A stretch of 44,252 nt of DNA from NCBI GenBank assembly GCA_002717145.1, contig PBCP01000005.1, positions 1 through 44,252 on the forward strand. Reading direction: 5' to 3'. Shown here piece by piece: positions 36,650 to 44,252 of the stretch (the stretch's first letter is position 1; each line of letters begins with the position of its first letter). A model generated the notes under the pieces. That model was not told the DNA's origin. It saw only the letters and a program-made list of their open reading frames with translations, and ran no database searches. The position numbers were made by a program, and so were the translations under genes. This DNA comes from Planctomycetaceae bacterium (GTDB lineage Bacteria; Planctomycetota; Planctomycetia; Pirellulales; Pirellulaceae).

Positions 36650-39600
36650 ATGCCCAAACGCAAGTCTATTATCGTCAGCCTAATCTTGTTTATGGGCTAT
36701 GCTTTCTTCACACATTCTCTTGGAAGCTCAACGGATCCTCCTATTGTTAATTTCCGTTCAGTTGGAATATCCTCTGTTCATCTAGATAATGACGAAATAA
36801 CCGATGTGATCAATCAATTTCACAGATCCACAATTCCCTCGCAGGACAATTTAACAATTGGCTTAATCGAAGCAGGGGTAATTGCCAAACAAACTCTCGG
36901 CGAAGAGTATCATGATGAGCTCCTTCAGAAACTTGCCAAGCTAGACATCTCCCCCCAGTCAAATAAGTTACTTGGATTCGGTAGGCACAAAGCAAATTGG
37001 AGTTACTTTCTTCGAAACGATTTCAGTTTCCAACCATTTGAATCTCCCATTTTCAAAGATTTTATGCATAGGGAGACCGATACTTTTGAAAAGCTACATC
37101 TACTGGCACAGAGGAGCCAATACGGCGAGATTTACTTAGATAGTGCTCCACTTTCGCCTCTCTTCACAGACAACTTCCTTGCCCGTGAGCACTATCAACT
37201 ACGAATTAAGTTCGCATTATCTGAAAATCGGCTCGAAGCTGCGATTAAAGATTGTCGGACATTCCACCGTATTTCGATCCTCGCTATAAATTCTACCGAG
37301 CCTTATATATCAGCAGTAGGAGCCGCCAATTTATTGACTGTGGGCCAACTTTGGTGCGAAATTCTCTCACACTCGTCAATATCTGAACAACATCTTTTAG
37401 AGCTAGCTGAACACTTTGCAACCTTACCACCAATCTCCGGCATCGGAGTTTTGGATTTACAAGCACGATTGACTTGTCTGTCTACGCTCGTATTCGCACA
37501 ACGATTCGGTATCGAAGGGTATGGTCGCCGGTTTAACGGCAGTGGAACCTCGTGGGGTTCCCAACTAATCTCAACGAACACGCTCTTGGCTTTTGCTGAC
37601 TGGAACGCTTTCTACAAACGTGTCAGTCGATTTTATGACGAATGTATCGACATTCTCAAAATCGAGGACGGTAGTAAACGCAAAGCTGCAATCGCAGCAG
37701 TTTCACCTACTAATCAGCAAGAGCTTCTCACTCGAAATGCAGGGGCTGAAATCTTATTTGAAGGTTTTGCTTTAACAGCAATTCAGCATTTGAAAGCGTT
37801 GGAACGTTCAAGAGAAGTAAATCAAATCATCAAAGCCTGTATTACGCTGAAGCACTTTCACTTAGAGAACCAACATTATCCAGGTACTCTCAAGGAGCTA
37901 CCTGATAATTTCTCAATTCAAATACACCGGGACATCAATGCTGGTAATATCGTAAAGTTCTTACCGCTTAAAACCGGGGCTCTTTTGTACCACCTTGGAA
38001 GGAACAAGCGGGATGATGGTGGCTGGGGTACTAACCTCACTAGCTTTGGTGAATCATACGACGATATTGTTTTCTTATTGGGCGATGACCCTAGAATTCC
38101 ACCTAAAGGCAAATACCGTCCTTTTTCATTTACAACGGGCCGACAGCATACGGTTGACTATGGGCGAGAAGTTAGCTTTTCGGGTGAGGAAGTTAATTCC
38201 CAAGATTTTAGCAATCTGGCCAATCTTCCTAATCTTTTATGGCTTGATTTAGGGCACGCACAGCTACCTGAAGAATGGCCGGCACAAATTGCCAACCTCG
38301 GAAACCTGCAAACGCTATCCTTGGCCGGTCATAAACTTCGCGAGGGCACGTTCAAAGCACTGACAAATCTTCCCAATTTGGAAACGTTAAACCTAAGTCG
38401 TTCAAGCTTCGTAGGTTCGCTAACGTCACTTAGGCAAATGGACTCGCTACGACGAATTAATTTTGCTGGAGTGGCTCTGCAAGAAGAGGATCTAAAAACA
38501 ATCTCGTCGCTAAAGAATGTAGAAGAATTGAATCTATGTGAAACGACGATCGACGACACGACCATAAAACTTATTTCCACAATGCCACAGTTGAAAGTGC
38601 TTCATCTAGCCGGTACTACCATAACTGACAAAGGCATAGAAGAATTGCCTAATGCCAAGGAACTAACTCACATAAATCTGGACTTTACGGACATCACAAA
38701 CAATGGTTTAGCAGTTTTGGAAGGTGGGGCTATCGAATGTATTAGTGTGACGGGGACACAAGTGGACAATCGTATAGTAACGAGATTGGCTAATTTTCCT
38801 CGACTAACATGCCTGCGTATAAATCACACTCGATTTTCTATAAGCAATGAGGGGCAACTCTCCTCGGGCTTCATGGACGAATACGGAAATGACGACCGAG
38901 CGGCACGTCTCATGAACGTTGAAAAGGGAAACTCAACCAATTCAGGTCTTTCCAAAGCATTCGAAACAAAGTGGGGGGACTTGCGTTTTCACCCTCATGC
39001 AGACGACCCTGATTTTCCTAAGCCCTATGAAATTAAAGCAACTAACGACAACGTTTTCAAAATATCTCTTAAACAAGGAACTACGGCAATCTCCAACACA
39101 CGCGAACTTACAGGAGATTTCACGGCTCAGGTCAAAGTAGTGCCTGACTGGCCCAGCCATCATCGTCTTATGCAACAAGGCCTGGCCCACGACCCATTAT
39201 TAATCCGTGCAAAGGATTATGGTGGTCCACATCTATCAGCCGGGCTATTAGTGTGGGAAGCAGAAGGCCACTATTTGAAGTGGTGTTGGAATTCAACAGC
39301 AGCCTATTCGAATCAACAATATTCCCTGATACAACCTGAGTACTTCTGGTACAACAAAACTCAGGCAGGTTTCCTAAATGATTTCGAACTCCAGCACCGT
39401 GAAAGCCTGATATCTGGCATCCCCAGTATGTCGATTCTCTCGCGCAGTCCTCAAATAACGAATGATTTAATGACTTTCCCAGAGACACCGGCGGCAGCGG
39501 CCCTTAATTTCTTCGACCATGAAGAAATTTGGTTAAGACTCAAAAGGATAGGCAACGAAATGATTAGCCAAATAAGCTTTAACGGTGAACAGTGGGAAAC

Positions 39601-39715
39601 CACTTCGAAGAAACGCGTTTGGTTTAAGGAGAACGTCAACGTTGGCATCTGGTGCGGCAAACTTTCCAATTCTGATTATGAATTCCGTTTCGAAGATTTC
39701 ACGATTAAGCAGTAG
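36650..39715 (+). CDS. Large secreted leucine-rich-repeat protein
   Basis: 1021 residues; signal peptide about 1-24 (SIIVSLILFMGYAFFTHSLG). Residues 25-500 form a mostly helical region of unknown family. Residues about 510-730 hold eight or nine leucine-rich repeats of the bacterial type, for example LPNLLWLDLGHAQL, LPNLETLNLSRSSF, LKNVEELNLCETTI and MPQLKVLHLAGTTI. The last 240 residues resemble a concanavalin-like beta-sandwich (DUF1349-type; WEAEGHYLKWCW, IWLRLKRIGNEM, GIWCGK). The set suggests a surface or periplasmic binding protein for proteins or glycans. It follows the 8-TM gene by 14 bases and lies between repeat copies C and D. Confidence 0.75.
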   Translation: MPKRKSIIVSLILFMGYAFFTHSLGSSTDPPIVNFRSVGISSVHLDNDEITDVINQFHRSTIPSQDNLTIGLIEAGVIAKQTLGEEYHDELLQKLAKLDISPQSNKLLGFGRHKANWSYFLRNDFSFQPFESPIFKDFMHRETDTFEKLHLLAQRSQYGEIYLDSAPLSPLFTDNFLAREHYQLRIKFALSENRLEAAIKDCRTFHRISILAINSTEPYISAVGAANLLTVGQLWCEILSHSSISEQHLLELAEHFATLPPISGIGVLDLQARLTCLSTLVFAQRFGIEGYGRRFNGSGTSWGSQLISTNTLLAFADWNAFYKRVSRFYDECIDILKIEDGSKRKAAIAAVSPTNQQELLTRNAGAEILFEGFALTAIQHLKALERSREVNQIIKACITLKHFHLENQHYPGTLKELPDNFSIQIHRDINAGNIVKFLPLKTGALLYHLGRNKRDDGGWGTNLTSFGESYDDIVFLLGDDPRIPPKGKYRPFSFTTGRQHTVDYGREVSFSGEEVNSQDFSNLANLPNLLWLDLGHAQLPEEWPAQIANLGNLQTLSLAGHKLREGTFKALTNLPNLETLNLSRSSFVGSLTSLRQMDSLRRINFAGVALQEEDLKTISSLKNVEELNLCETTIDDTTIKLISTMPQLKVLHLAGTTITDKGIEELPNAKELTHINLDFTDITNNGLAVLEGGAIECISVTGTQVDNRIVTRLANFPRLTCLRINHTRFSISNEGQLSSGFMDEYGNDDRAARLMNVEKGNSTNSGLSKAFETKWGDLRFHPHADDPDFPKPYEIKATNDNVFKISLKQGTTAISNTRELTGDFTAQVKVVPDWPSHHRLMQQGLAHDPLLIRAKDYGGPHLSAGLLVWEAEGHYLKWCWNSTAAYSNQQYSLIQPEYFWYNKTQAGFLNDFELQHRESLISGIPSMSILSRSPQITNDLMTFPETPAAAALNFFDHEEIWLRLKRIGNEMISQISFNGEQWETTSKKRVWFKENVNVGIWCGKLSNSDYEFRFEDFTIKQ

Positions 39716-39827
39716 ATGCGTTACACGACAAAGTTTCAAACTTGCAATTTTGAGGAAAAATGCGTGCGTGTACCGTGGCGGTCCACAAGTGCATAGGGTG
39801 CCAGAAAACAGACCACTACCTAGCTCT

Positions 39828-39888
39828 ATCTTTTGCCCTCCGACACAGGCATGCGGTAGGATGTGTCTGGTAAGCCGCTGGCGGCCGG
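39828..39888 (+). repeat. Dispersed repeat, copy D
   Basis: CTTTTGCCCTCC, arms GACACA / TGTGTC around GGCATGCGGTAGGA, then GCCG CTGG CGGC in place of GCCG GTGA CGGC, so stem pairing is kept although the loop changed. The right part is lost. The 719-base gap 39716-40434 has no intact gene: it contains this repeat and a decayed DUF1585 fragment. Confidence 0.8.
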
Positions 39889-39996
39889 GGGACAACCGAT
39901 ACAGTCAGCGCGTGAAAAACGCCTGCTTTTACAAAGGTTAGCGATAATAAGCGAAACCTTGCAAACTATGGAAGTGGTCGATGGAGAGATCGCTAG

Positions 39997-40258
39997 CGAG
40001 CAGGTGAGATTACCCCGTCGACGAAATGCGCTAATGGAACCGAAGTCAATGCTAACGTCGCGTTGAAAACAATATTGGTCGAACATGAGTCACCGGTTGT
40101 TCACGGCCTAACTCGAAAGCTACTGGCATATTCGAGTGCTAAAACCTCTGGATTGTGGTGAAGTCGAGAGGATTGTTGCGGCGTTGGAGAAGTCTGGGCA
40201 TCACCTCAAGGATCTGATTAAACAGATTGTAATTAGTGAAGTGCTTCTTAGTAAATAG
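39997..40258 (+). pseudogene. Decayed C-terminal fragment of a planctomycete cytochrome c family protein (DUF1585)
   Basis: Right after a TAG at 39994-39996 the frame reads AGEITPSTKCANGTEVNAN, then ALKTILVEHESPVVHGLTRK and LLAYSS, the pattern that ends DUF1588/DUF1585 domains. It stops at TGG-TGA near 40161. Shifting by one base continues it as GEVERIVAALEKSGHHLKDL and IKQIVISEVLLSK to TAG at 40256-40258, again matching the end of DUF1585. So the piece is the last 85 or so residues with one frameshift and no start. The same family is intact at the left edge of the window (1-791). It is not functional. Confidence 0.7.
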
Positions 40259-40434
40259 TTAGCATGTTCTCCATATTTCCGAGCGTGAATTGACGGATTG
40301 TCCGCCTACTTGGGAGTCGTTTGGTATCTCTTTAGTTGGCGGCTAATAAATATTTTTTGCTGTAAGGGCTCTGATTAGTTACCTTTGAATGCGTATTGGG
40401 TGATAAGTTAGACGACTTGATTAGGTTTACTTGA

Positions 40435-41556
40435 ATGATCAACGATCAACAGACGTTTACGGGCGGCGTCTTTCACGAATCAATCGAGGGTGGACGAGCT
40501 GGTGCTGAAATTACCATCGATACTCAGGCTGTTGTGGCCAGATTACAGGATGACCGGCAATTTTCGTTACGCTTTGAAAAGCTCCAACTTGAAACCGGCG
40601 GCGCATCAGGCAAGATGGTGTTTTGTCGTAATGAAGACAGATCGTTAACGATCTTTTCAGAAGCGAAAGGTTTTTTGAAAACCTTGGAGCATTCCGGAGG
40701 CTTGTTGACTAGTCAAAAAGTTGAACAAGTAAAGAAAGCTAGGCGTTCCAACCTTCGTAAAAGCCGTCGTTCGGTCCTGGTTGGACTGGCGGTGATCGCT
40801 TTATTGGGGTGGGGTATCTTCGAACTGGTTGTCTATGGTGCCCGGACGGCAGTGATGGCTTTGCCTATTAGCATTGATCAGCAGATAGGTGAGTTTGCCA
40901 TGGAATCGATGGATTTACAGGGGCCGATCCTGGAGGACGAGGTCGTAGCAGCAGCCATCAAATCGATGATTGATCGTTTGCAGCCTCATGCTGCTATCGA
41001 AGGTTTCCAGTACAAAGTCACCGTGGTGGAAGCTGATATTATGAATGCATTTGCGCTGCCAGGTGGAAATTTAGTAGTCTATACCGGCTTGATTAGTAAG
41101 GCTGATCGGCCGGAACAGGTTGCAGGTGTACTGGCACATGAGATCGCACACGTTACAAAACGTCATGGGCTACAACGTATCGGGCAGACCATTGGAATCA
41201 GTGGTCTGGCAAGTTTACTAGCCGGTGACGTTGGTGGCTTGGCGGTTCTGGCGGAGTTACTTCAATTCTCCACAATCAACAAGTATAGTCGTGATCATGA
41301 GACCGAAGCTGATCTGGAGGGAGTAAGGATGCTGCTTGCCGCTGAGATTGACCCGCAGGGGCTGGCCGAATTCTTTGAAATCATGGAGCATGAGCAGGGA
41401 GGTTTGCCGGGACCTTTGGCATGGATTAGTACTCATCCTGATCATGCGTCACGAATAAACAATATTAATAAGACGCTGCAGGCAACCGGTAATGTTACTT
41501 TCAAGCCATTTTCGGTTGATTGGCAAGAGGTGGTACAGCGTGTTAGGAAACAGTAG
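40435..41556 (+). CDS. M48 family metallopeptidase with N-terminal beta domain and membrane anchor
   Basis: 373 residues. Residues 1-100 form a beta-rich N-terminal domain found on a subset of M48 proteins. A membrane helix lies at about 114-132 (VLVGLAVIALLGWGIFELVVY). The protease domain follows, with zinc site HEIAH at 235-239 and the third-ligand region RDHETEADLEG near 287-296; GGNLVVYTGLI and STHPDHASRI are typical of the family. It should cleave envelope or membrane proteins, most likely on the outer side. It is the first gene of a four-gene plus-strand set with three AIM24-family proteins and starts 36 bases before them. Confidence 0.87.
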   Translation: MINDQQTFTGGVFHESIEGGRAGAEITIDTQAVVARLQDDRQFSLRFEKLQLETGGASGKMVFCRNEDRSLTIFSEAKGFLKTLEHSGGLLTSQKVEQVKKARRSNLRKSRRSVLVGLAVIALLGWGIFELVVYGARTAVMALPISIDQQIGEFAMESMDLQGPILEDEVVAAAIKSMIDRLQPHAAIEGFQYKVTVVEADIMNAFALPGGNLVVYTGLISKADRPEQVAGVLAHEIAHVTKRHGLQRIGQTIGISGLASLLAGDVGGLAVLAELLQFSTINKYSRDHETEADLEGVRMLLAAEIDPQGLAEFFEIMEHEQGGLPGPLAWISTHPDHASRINNINKTLQATGNVTFKPFSVDWQEVVQRVRKQ

Positions 41557-41592
41557 TAGACAGAAAACGAATTTTTGAAAGGTTTGATCATC

Positions 41593-42246
41593 ATGGAAAC
41601 GGAGATAAGGAATCGTCCTGCTTTTGCGAACATTCGAGTGGCGTTAAAGACGGGTGATACTGTTGTGGCCGAAGCAGGGGCGATGGCTAGTATGAGTAGT
41701 TCGGTGAAGATTAACACCAGATTGAATGGCGGTTTCTTCAAGGCTATTTGCAAACGGTTTCTAGGTAACGAGAGTTTGTTTGTCAATGAATTTACCACGG
41801 AGTCGGAAGGCGAGTTGATACTAACTCAGGCATTCCCCGGTGATATTGAATGCATAGAGTTGAAGGGGAATACAATGTATTTCCAACCCGGAGCATTTTT
41901 AGCATGTGAATCGGATGTCAAGCTTGGCCTGTGTTGGGCCGGAATTGCTAGCTTTGTGGGAGGCGAAGGGCTATTCCGTTTAAAGGTATCTGGGAATGGT
42001 AGAGTCTGGTTTGGCGCATATGGTGGGATTATTGCTAAGGAGGTCGAGGGTGACTACGTAGTCGATACGGGACATTTGGTTGCTTATGAACCGAGCGTGA
42101 GTATTAAGATGGGGATGGCAGGAGGGCTTTTCTCCAGCTTCTTCAGTGGTGAAGGATTGGTAACAAGAGTTAAAGGCCCGGGACTTATCTACTTGCAGTC
42201 AAGGTCATTAGACGGTTTGGCTGCCTGGACGAATTCCCATCTTTGA
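41593..42246 (+). CDS. AIM24/TIGR00266 family protein, copy 1
   Basis: 217 residues from ATG 41593; a TTG six codons earlier is less likely. The family pattern is clear: EAGAMASMSSSVKI near the start, GDIECIELKG, a LACESDV turn, VGGEGLFRLKVSGNGRVWF and DTGHLVAYEPS. The fold is a trimer-forming double-stranded beta-helix-like domain. Its biochemical role in bacteria is unknown; the yeast member acts in the mitochondrial inner membrane. There is no signal peptide or membrane helix. Confidence 0.85.
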   Translation: METEIRNRPAFANIRVALKTGDTVVAEAGAMASMSSSVKINTRLNGGFFKAICKRFLGNESLFVNEFTTESEGELILTQAFPGDIECIELKGNTMYFQPGAFLACESDVKLGLCWAGIASFVGGEGLFRLKVSGNGRVWFGAYGGIIAKEVEGDYVVDTGHLVAYEPSVSIKMGMAGGLFSSFFSGEGLVTRVKGPGLIYLQSRSLDGLAAWTNSHL

Positions 42247-42277
42247 TGCAACGAGCATTCCTTAGGAGTATACGAAA

Positions 42278-42964
42278 ATGCAATTTGAATTATTAGCACG
42301 TCCTGCTGCCTCTGCTGCTCGTCTTACACTGGAAGCCGGTGAATCGGTGATCTGTGAGGTCGGTGCCATGATTAGTATGAGTTCGGGATTTAATGTTGAG
42401 ACCACTTCCAAAAATCGTGGAAGTGGGAAGGGTGGTCTGTTGAAGGGCCTGAAGAGGATGTTTTCAGGTGAAAGCTTCTTTCTCAATCACTTCACCGCTA
42501 CGAACGCGAATCAGACGCTACTTATCGGTCCGCAACAACTAGGTGACATTATTCACCATCAGCTATCCGGCGGCACGTTGATCGTGCAGGGAGGAAGTTG
42601 GCTGGCATCCAGCAGTGATGTGGAAATCGATACCACCTTCCAGGGACTTGGCAATGCGTTGTTAAGTGGAGAAGGTGTTTTTTGGGTGAAATGTTCCGGA
42701 AACGGTGATCTCTTCCTGAATAGTTTTGGTGCGGTTTATGAAGTGGAAGTCGACGGGGAATATACGGTTGATACCGGGCACATCGTTGCTTATGAAGATA
42801 CGTTGCAATTTAGTGTTGGCAAATCTAACAAGAGTTGGATCGGAAGCTTATTGGGTGGAGAGGGGATCGTCTGTAAGTTTCAGGGGCAAGGTAAACTTTA
42901 TTGTCAAAGTCATAACCCGCCAGGTTTTGGGAAAATTGTTGGTCCCAAACTGAAGCCTCGTTAA
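42278..42964 (+). CDS. AIM24/TIGR00266 family protein, copy 2
   Basis: 228 residues; AGGAG about 10 bases before the ATG. Motifs follow the same order: EVGAMISMSSGFNV, a glycine- and lysine-rich loop (NRGSGKGGLLKGLKR), FFLNHFTA, GDIIHHQLSGG, LSGEGVFWVKCSGNGDLF and DTGHIVAYEDTL. It shares only family-level similarity with copies 1 and 3, so the tandem set is old. Together the three could form a mixed trimer. It is 31 bases after copy 1. Confidence 0.86.
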   Translation: MQFELLARPAASAARLTLEAGESVICEVGAMISMSSGFNVETTSKNRGSGKGGLLKGLKRMFSGESFFLNHFTATNANQTLLIGPQQLGDIIHHQLSGGTLIVQGGSWLASSSDVEIDTTFQGLGNALLSGEGVFWVKCSGNGDLFLNSFGAVYEVEVDGEYTVDTGHIVAYEDTLQFSVGKSNKSWIGSLLGGEGIVCKFQGQGKLYCQSHNPPGFGKIVGPKLKPR

Positions 42965-42985
42965 ACCCTGTTCAGGAGAATTGAA

Positions 42986-43687
42986 ATGACTAGTTCACTA
43001 AATTTTGAAATGTCTCAGCGTCCTGATTTTGGGATGTTGACAGTGCAGTTAGAAGATGGTCAGCAAATATTTGCAGAGACCTCCGCCATGGCCACAATGG
43101 ATAGCAATATCAACTTAAAGTCCGGACTGAAAGGTGGCATTGGTAAAGCTCTGATGAGAGGGTTGGGCGGCGAAAGTATGATTGTTAATACTTTTACCGC
43201 TCAGAACGGAGGAGGCGAAATCTCGTTTGCCCCCGGCCCTCCGGGAGATATGCTTCACTACCATCTTGACGGTAACAGTCTGATGTTGCAGCGAGGAGCT
43301 TTTGTTGCTCATAGCGAGGGAGTTGAAGTTACCGGTAAATGGAATGGCGCCAAAGGTTTCTTTAGCGGAGAAGGTCTGATTCTGCTACAGGCTTCCGGCC
43401 ATGGTGATATCTTCTTTAACTCCTATGGTGCGATTGTCGAAGTGGATGTTACTGACGACTATTATGTTGATACAGGGTATATCGTGGCCTTTGAAGATAC
43501 TTTGGATTACAAGGTAACTGTTCTGCCCGGATTAAGCCGCGGTGGAAAGGTTAAGAGTTTCTTTTTTGGTGGCGAAGGCTTAGTTTGTAAATTCAGTGGA
43601 CAGGGTAAGGTCTGGGTTCAGACTCGAAATGTCAATCCGTTTCTAAATTGGATCCATCGGTTCAGGCCGACCAAGAATAACAATTAA
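42986..43687 (+). CDS. AIM24/TIGR00266 family protein, copy 3
   Basis: 233 residues; CAGGAG lies 9 bases before the ATG, 21 bases after copy 2. Visible motifs: ETSAMATMDSNINL, GGESMIVNTFTA, GDMLHYHLDGNSLML, FSGEGLILLQASGHGDIFF, DTGYIVAFEDTL and FFGGEGLVCKFSGQGKVW. It ends with a short basic tail. A strong terminator follows 25 bases downstream, closing the operon that starts with the M48 peptidase. Confidence 0.86.
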   Translation: MTSSLNFEMSQRPDFGMLTVQLEDGQQIFAETSAMATMDSNINLKSGLKGGIGKALMRGLGGESMIVNTFTAQNGGGEISFAPGPPGDMLHYHLDGNSLMLQRGAFVAHSEGVEVTGKWNGAKGFFSGEGLILLQASGHGDIFFNSYGAIVEVDVTDDYYVDTGYIVAFEDTLDYKVTVLPGLSRGGKVKSFFFGGEGLVCKFSGQGKVWVQTRNVNPFLNWIHRFRPTKNNN

Positions 43688-43712
43688 TTTGAACCGGAAG
43701 CGAAGATAATTG

Positions 43713-43744
43713 GAGGTGTGAGTATCTGCTCACACCTCTTTTTT
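43713..43744 (+). terminator. Rho-independent terminator of the M48-AIM24 operon
   Basis: A perfect 10-base stem GAGGTGTGAG (43713-43722) / CTCACACCTC (43729-43738) with loop TATCTG is followed by six T residues (43739-43744). It lies 25 bases after the stop of the third AIM24 gene. Confidence 0.92.
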
Positions 43745-43860
43745 ACATTGTTTATTTAATTCTATTGAATCAAATAACAATCTGTAATCGATTTGCTCAA
43801 ATGTAAGGTTCCTTCTGTCGTGATGACCAGCTCCCGTGTAGTTCAAGCTGCTGCGCTGCC

Positions 43861-43960
43861 CCATCTTTTGCCCTCCGACACACGCATGCGGTAGGATGTG
43901 TCTGGTGAGCCGCTGAGGCCCGGGTAGCGTATGAAACTCATTTAGTTGTTAGGGAGGTGG
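43861..43960 (+). repeat. Dispersed repeat, copy E
   Basis: CATCTTTTGCCCTCC, arms GACACA / TGTGTC around CGCATGCGGTAGGA, TGGTGAGCCGCTGAGGCCC, then GCGTATGAAACTCATTTAGTTG and an AGGGAGGTGG ribosome site. This is the most complete copy and leads directly into the 48-residue gene. A reverse-strand frame of 44 residues (43864 to 43730) also starts at its left edge with GGAGGG before ATG, but it runs into the terminator. Confidence 0.82.
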
Positions 43961-43964
43961 TCTT

Positions 43965-44111
43965 ATGACCGGCAACTTTGGGGACTGGATGCCTCCGGAA
44001 ACAGATTGCCCAAGACTGAAGAAGCGACGATGGATTATTGTTTACGTGGTGATTGCTGCGACTCTAGCGATTACTGTTTGGCAGAAGATTTACGATTGGT
44101 TTATCAAGTAG
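43965..44111 (+). CDS. Small single-pass membrane protein (48 residues)
   Basis: ATG 43965, preceded by the strong ribosome site GGGAGGTGG 4 bases upstream at the right end of repeat copy E. The peptide has a polar N-terminus with FGDWMPPE and a Cys, a basic patch (RLKKRR), then one hydrophobic helix WIIVYVVIAATLAITVW and a short basic tail. Positive residues before the helix place the N-terminus in the cytoplasm. No family is recognised. The gene lies alone between repeat copies E and F. Confidence 0.6.
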   Translation: MTGNFGDWMPPETDCPRLKKRRWIIVYVVIAATLAITVWQKIYDWFIK

Positions 44112-44146
44112 AGGGAGTAGCCCTGACGCAGCAGCCGAAGCTGGAC

Positions 44147-44252
44147 CTCTTTTGCCCTCAGCCACACGCATGCGGTAGGAAGTGTCTGGTAAGCCGGTGA
44201 CGGCTTGGGCGCGTATGAAGCTCATTTAGTTGCTTTAAGAAGAGAGTTTCTT
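44147..44252 (+). repeat. Dispersed repeat, copy F (runs to window edge)
   Basis: CCTCTTTTGCCCTC, then CACACGCATGCGGTAGGAAGTGTC with partly lost outer pairing, TGGT, a perfect AAGCCG GTGA CGGCTT hairpin, and GCGTATGAAGCTCATTTAGTTG. The following AAGAAGAGAG resembles the sequence after copy B. Its end beyond the window is unknown. Confidence 0.8.

Noticed and set aside
34681..44252. Repeats as canonical integron attC sites
   Set aside because: Copies B and C contain GTTAGG but D-F have GGTAGG, and no conserved GTTRRRY/RYYYAAC pair frames the copies. No integrase gene is in the window.
31521..44252. CRISPR array
   Set aside because: Copies are spaced by 0.3-4.3 kb of coding sequence with no regular spacers, and there are no cas genes.

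Overview
The window looks like part of a planctomycete chromosome, probably order Planctomycetales. The evidence is gene content: a planctomycete-type cytochrome c (PSCyt1/DUF1587) protein, a secreted PQQ-type beta-propeller, two formylglycine sulfatases, a sialidase, a DUF4832 protein, an HTTM protein, a secreted caspase-fold protein with a Tudor-like tail, and many small membrane proteins of no known family. No rRNA, phage, transposase or CRISPR array was seen. One tRNA gene, tRNA-Arg(UCU), is present.

Left third (1-9.5 kb): secreted polysaccharide catabolism. A truncated-by-window cytochrome c protein and a PQQ-like propeller lie on the minus strand. A sialidase follows, broken by one in-frame TGA and ending in a collapsed remnant of a sialate O-acetylesterase. 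A minus-strand set (cupin, sulfatase, PIG-L deacetylase) diverges from a second sulfatase with a small membrane protein. Together these suggest removal of sulfate, N-acyl and sialic acid groups from host or algal glycans.

Middle (9.6-20.8 kb): after the tRNA comes a tight plus-strand operon: nitroreductase, enolase-superfamily enzyme of the hydroxyproline dehydratase/betaine epimerase type, proline racemase/hydroxyproline epimerase, D-amino-acid-oxidase-like flavoprotein, and a zinc alcohol dehydrogenase lacking its structural zinc cysteines. It most likely handles hydroxyproline or related imino acids. A redoxin follows. On the minus strand are DUF420, HTTM-YwqK, DUF4832, a cytochrome c'-like protein with a clear terminator, and a zinc-ribbon membrane protein.

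Export block (20.9-29.7 kb): a very long TolC-like lipoprotein, three paralogous HlyD-type adaptors in tandem, and a MacB/LolE-type permease with no ATPase gene beside it. This looks like a tripartite pump whose ATPase is encoded elsewhere.

Right third (29.7-44.25 kb): an accessory region. It holds a transglutaminase-like protein, several orphan membrane proteins, an ankyrin lipoprotein, a caspase-like protein whose catalytic cysteine appears replaced by arginine, an 8-TM/LRR gene pair, an M48 protease followed by three AIM24-family paralogues, and a 48-residue membrane protein. Six copies of a 50-110 bp repeat, all in the same orientation, divide this region into cassette-like blocks. The repeat can form two hairpins and also keeps a reverse-strand reading frame in most copies. 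A frameshifted remnant of a DUF1585 (planctomycete cytochrome c family) gene lies in one block. The repeat family and its blocks are the least explained part of the window and the best candidate for something undescribed.
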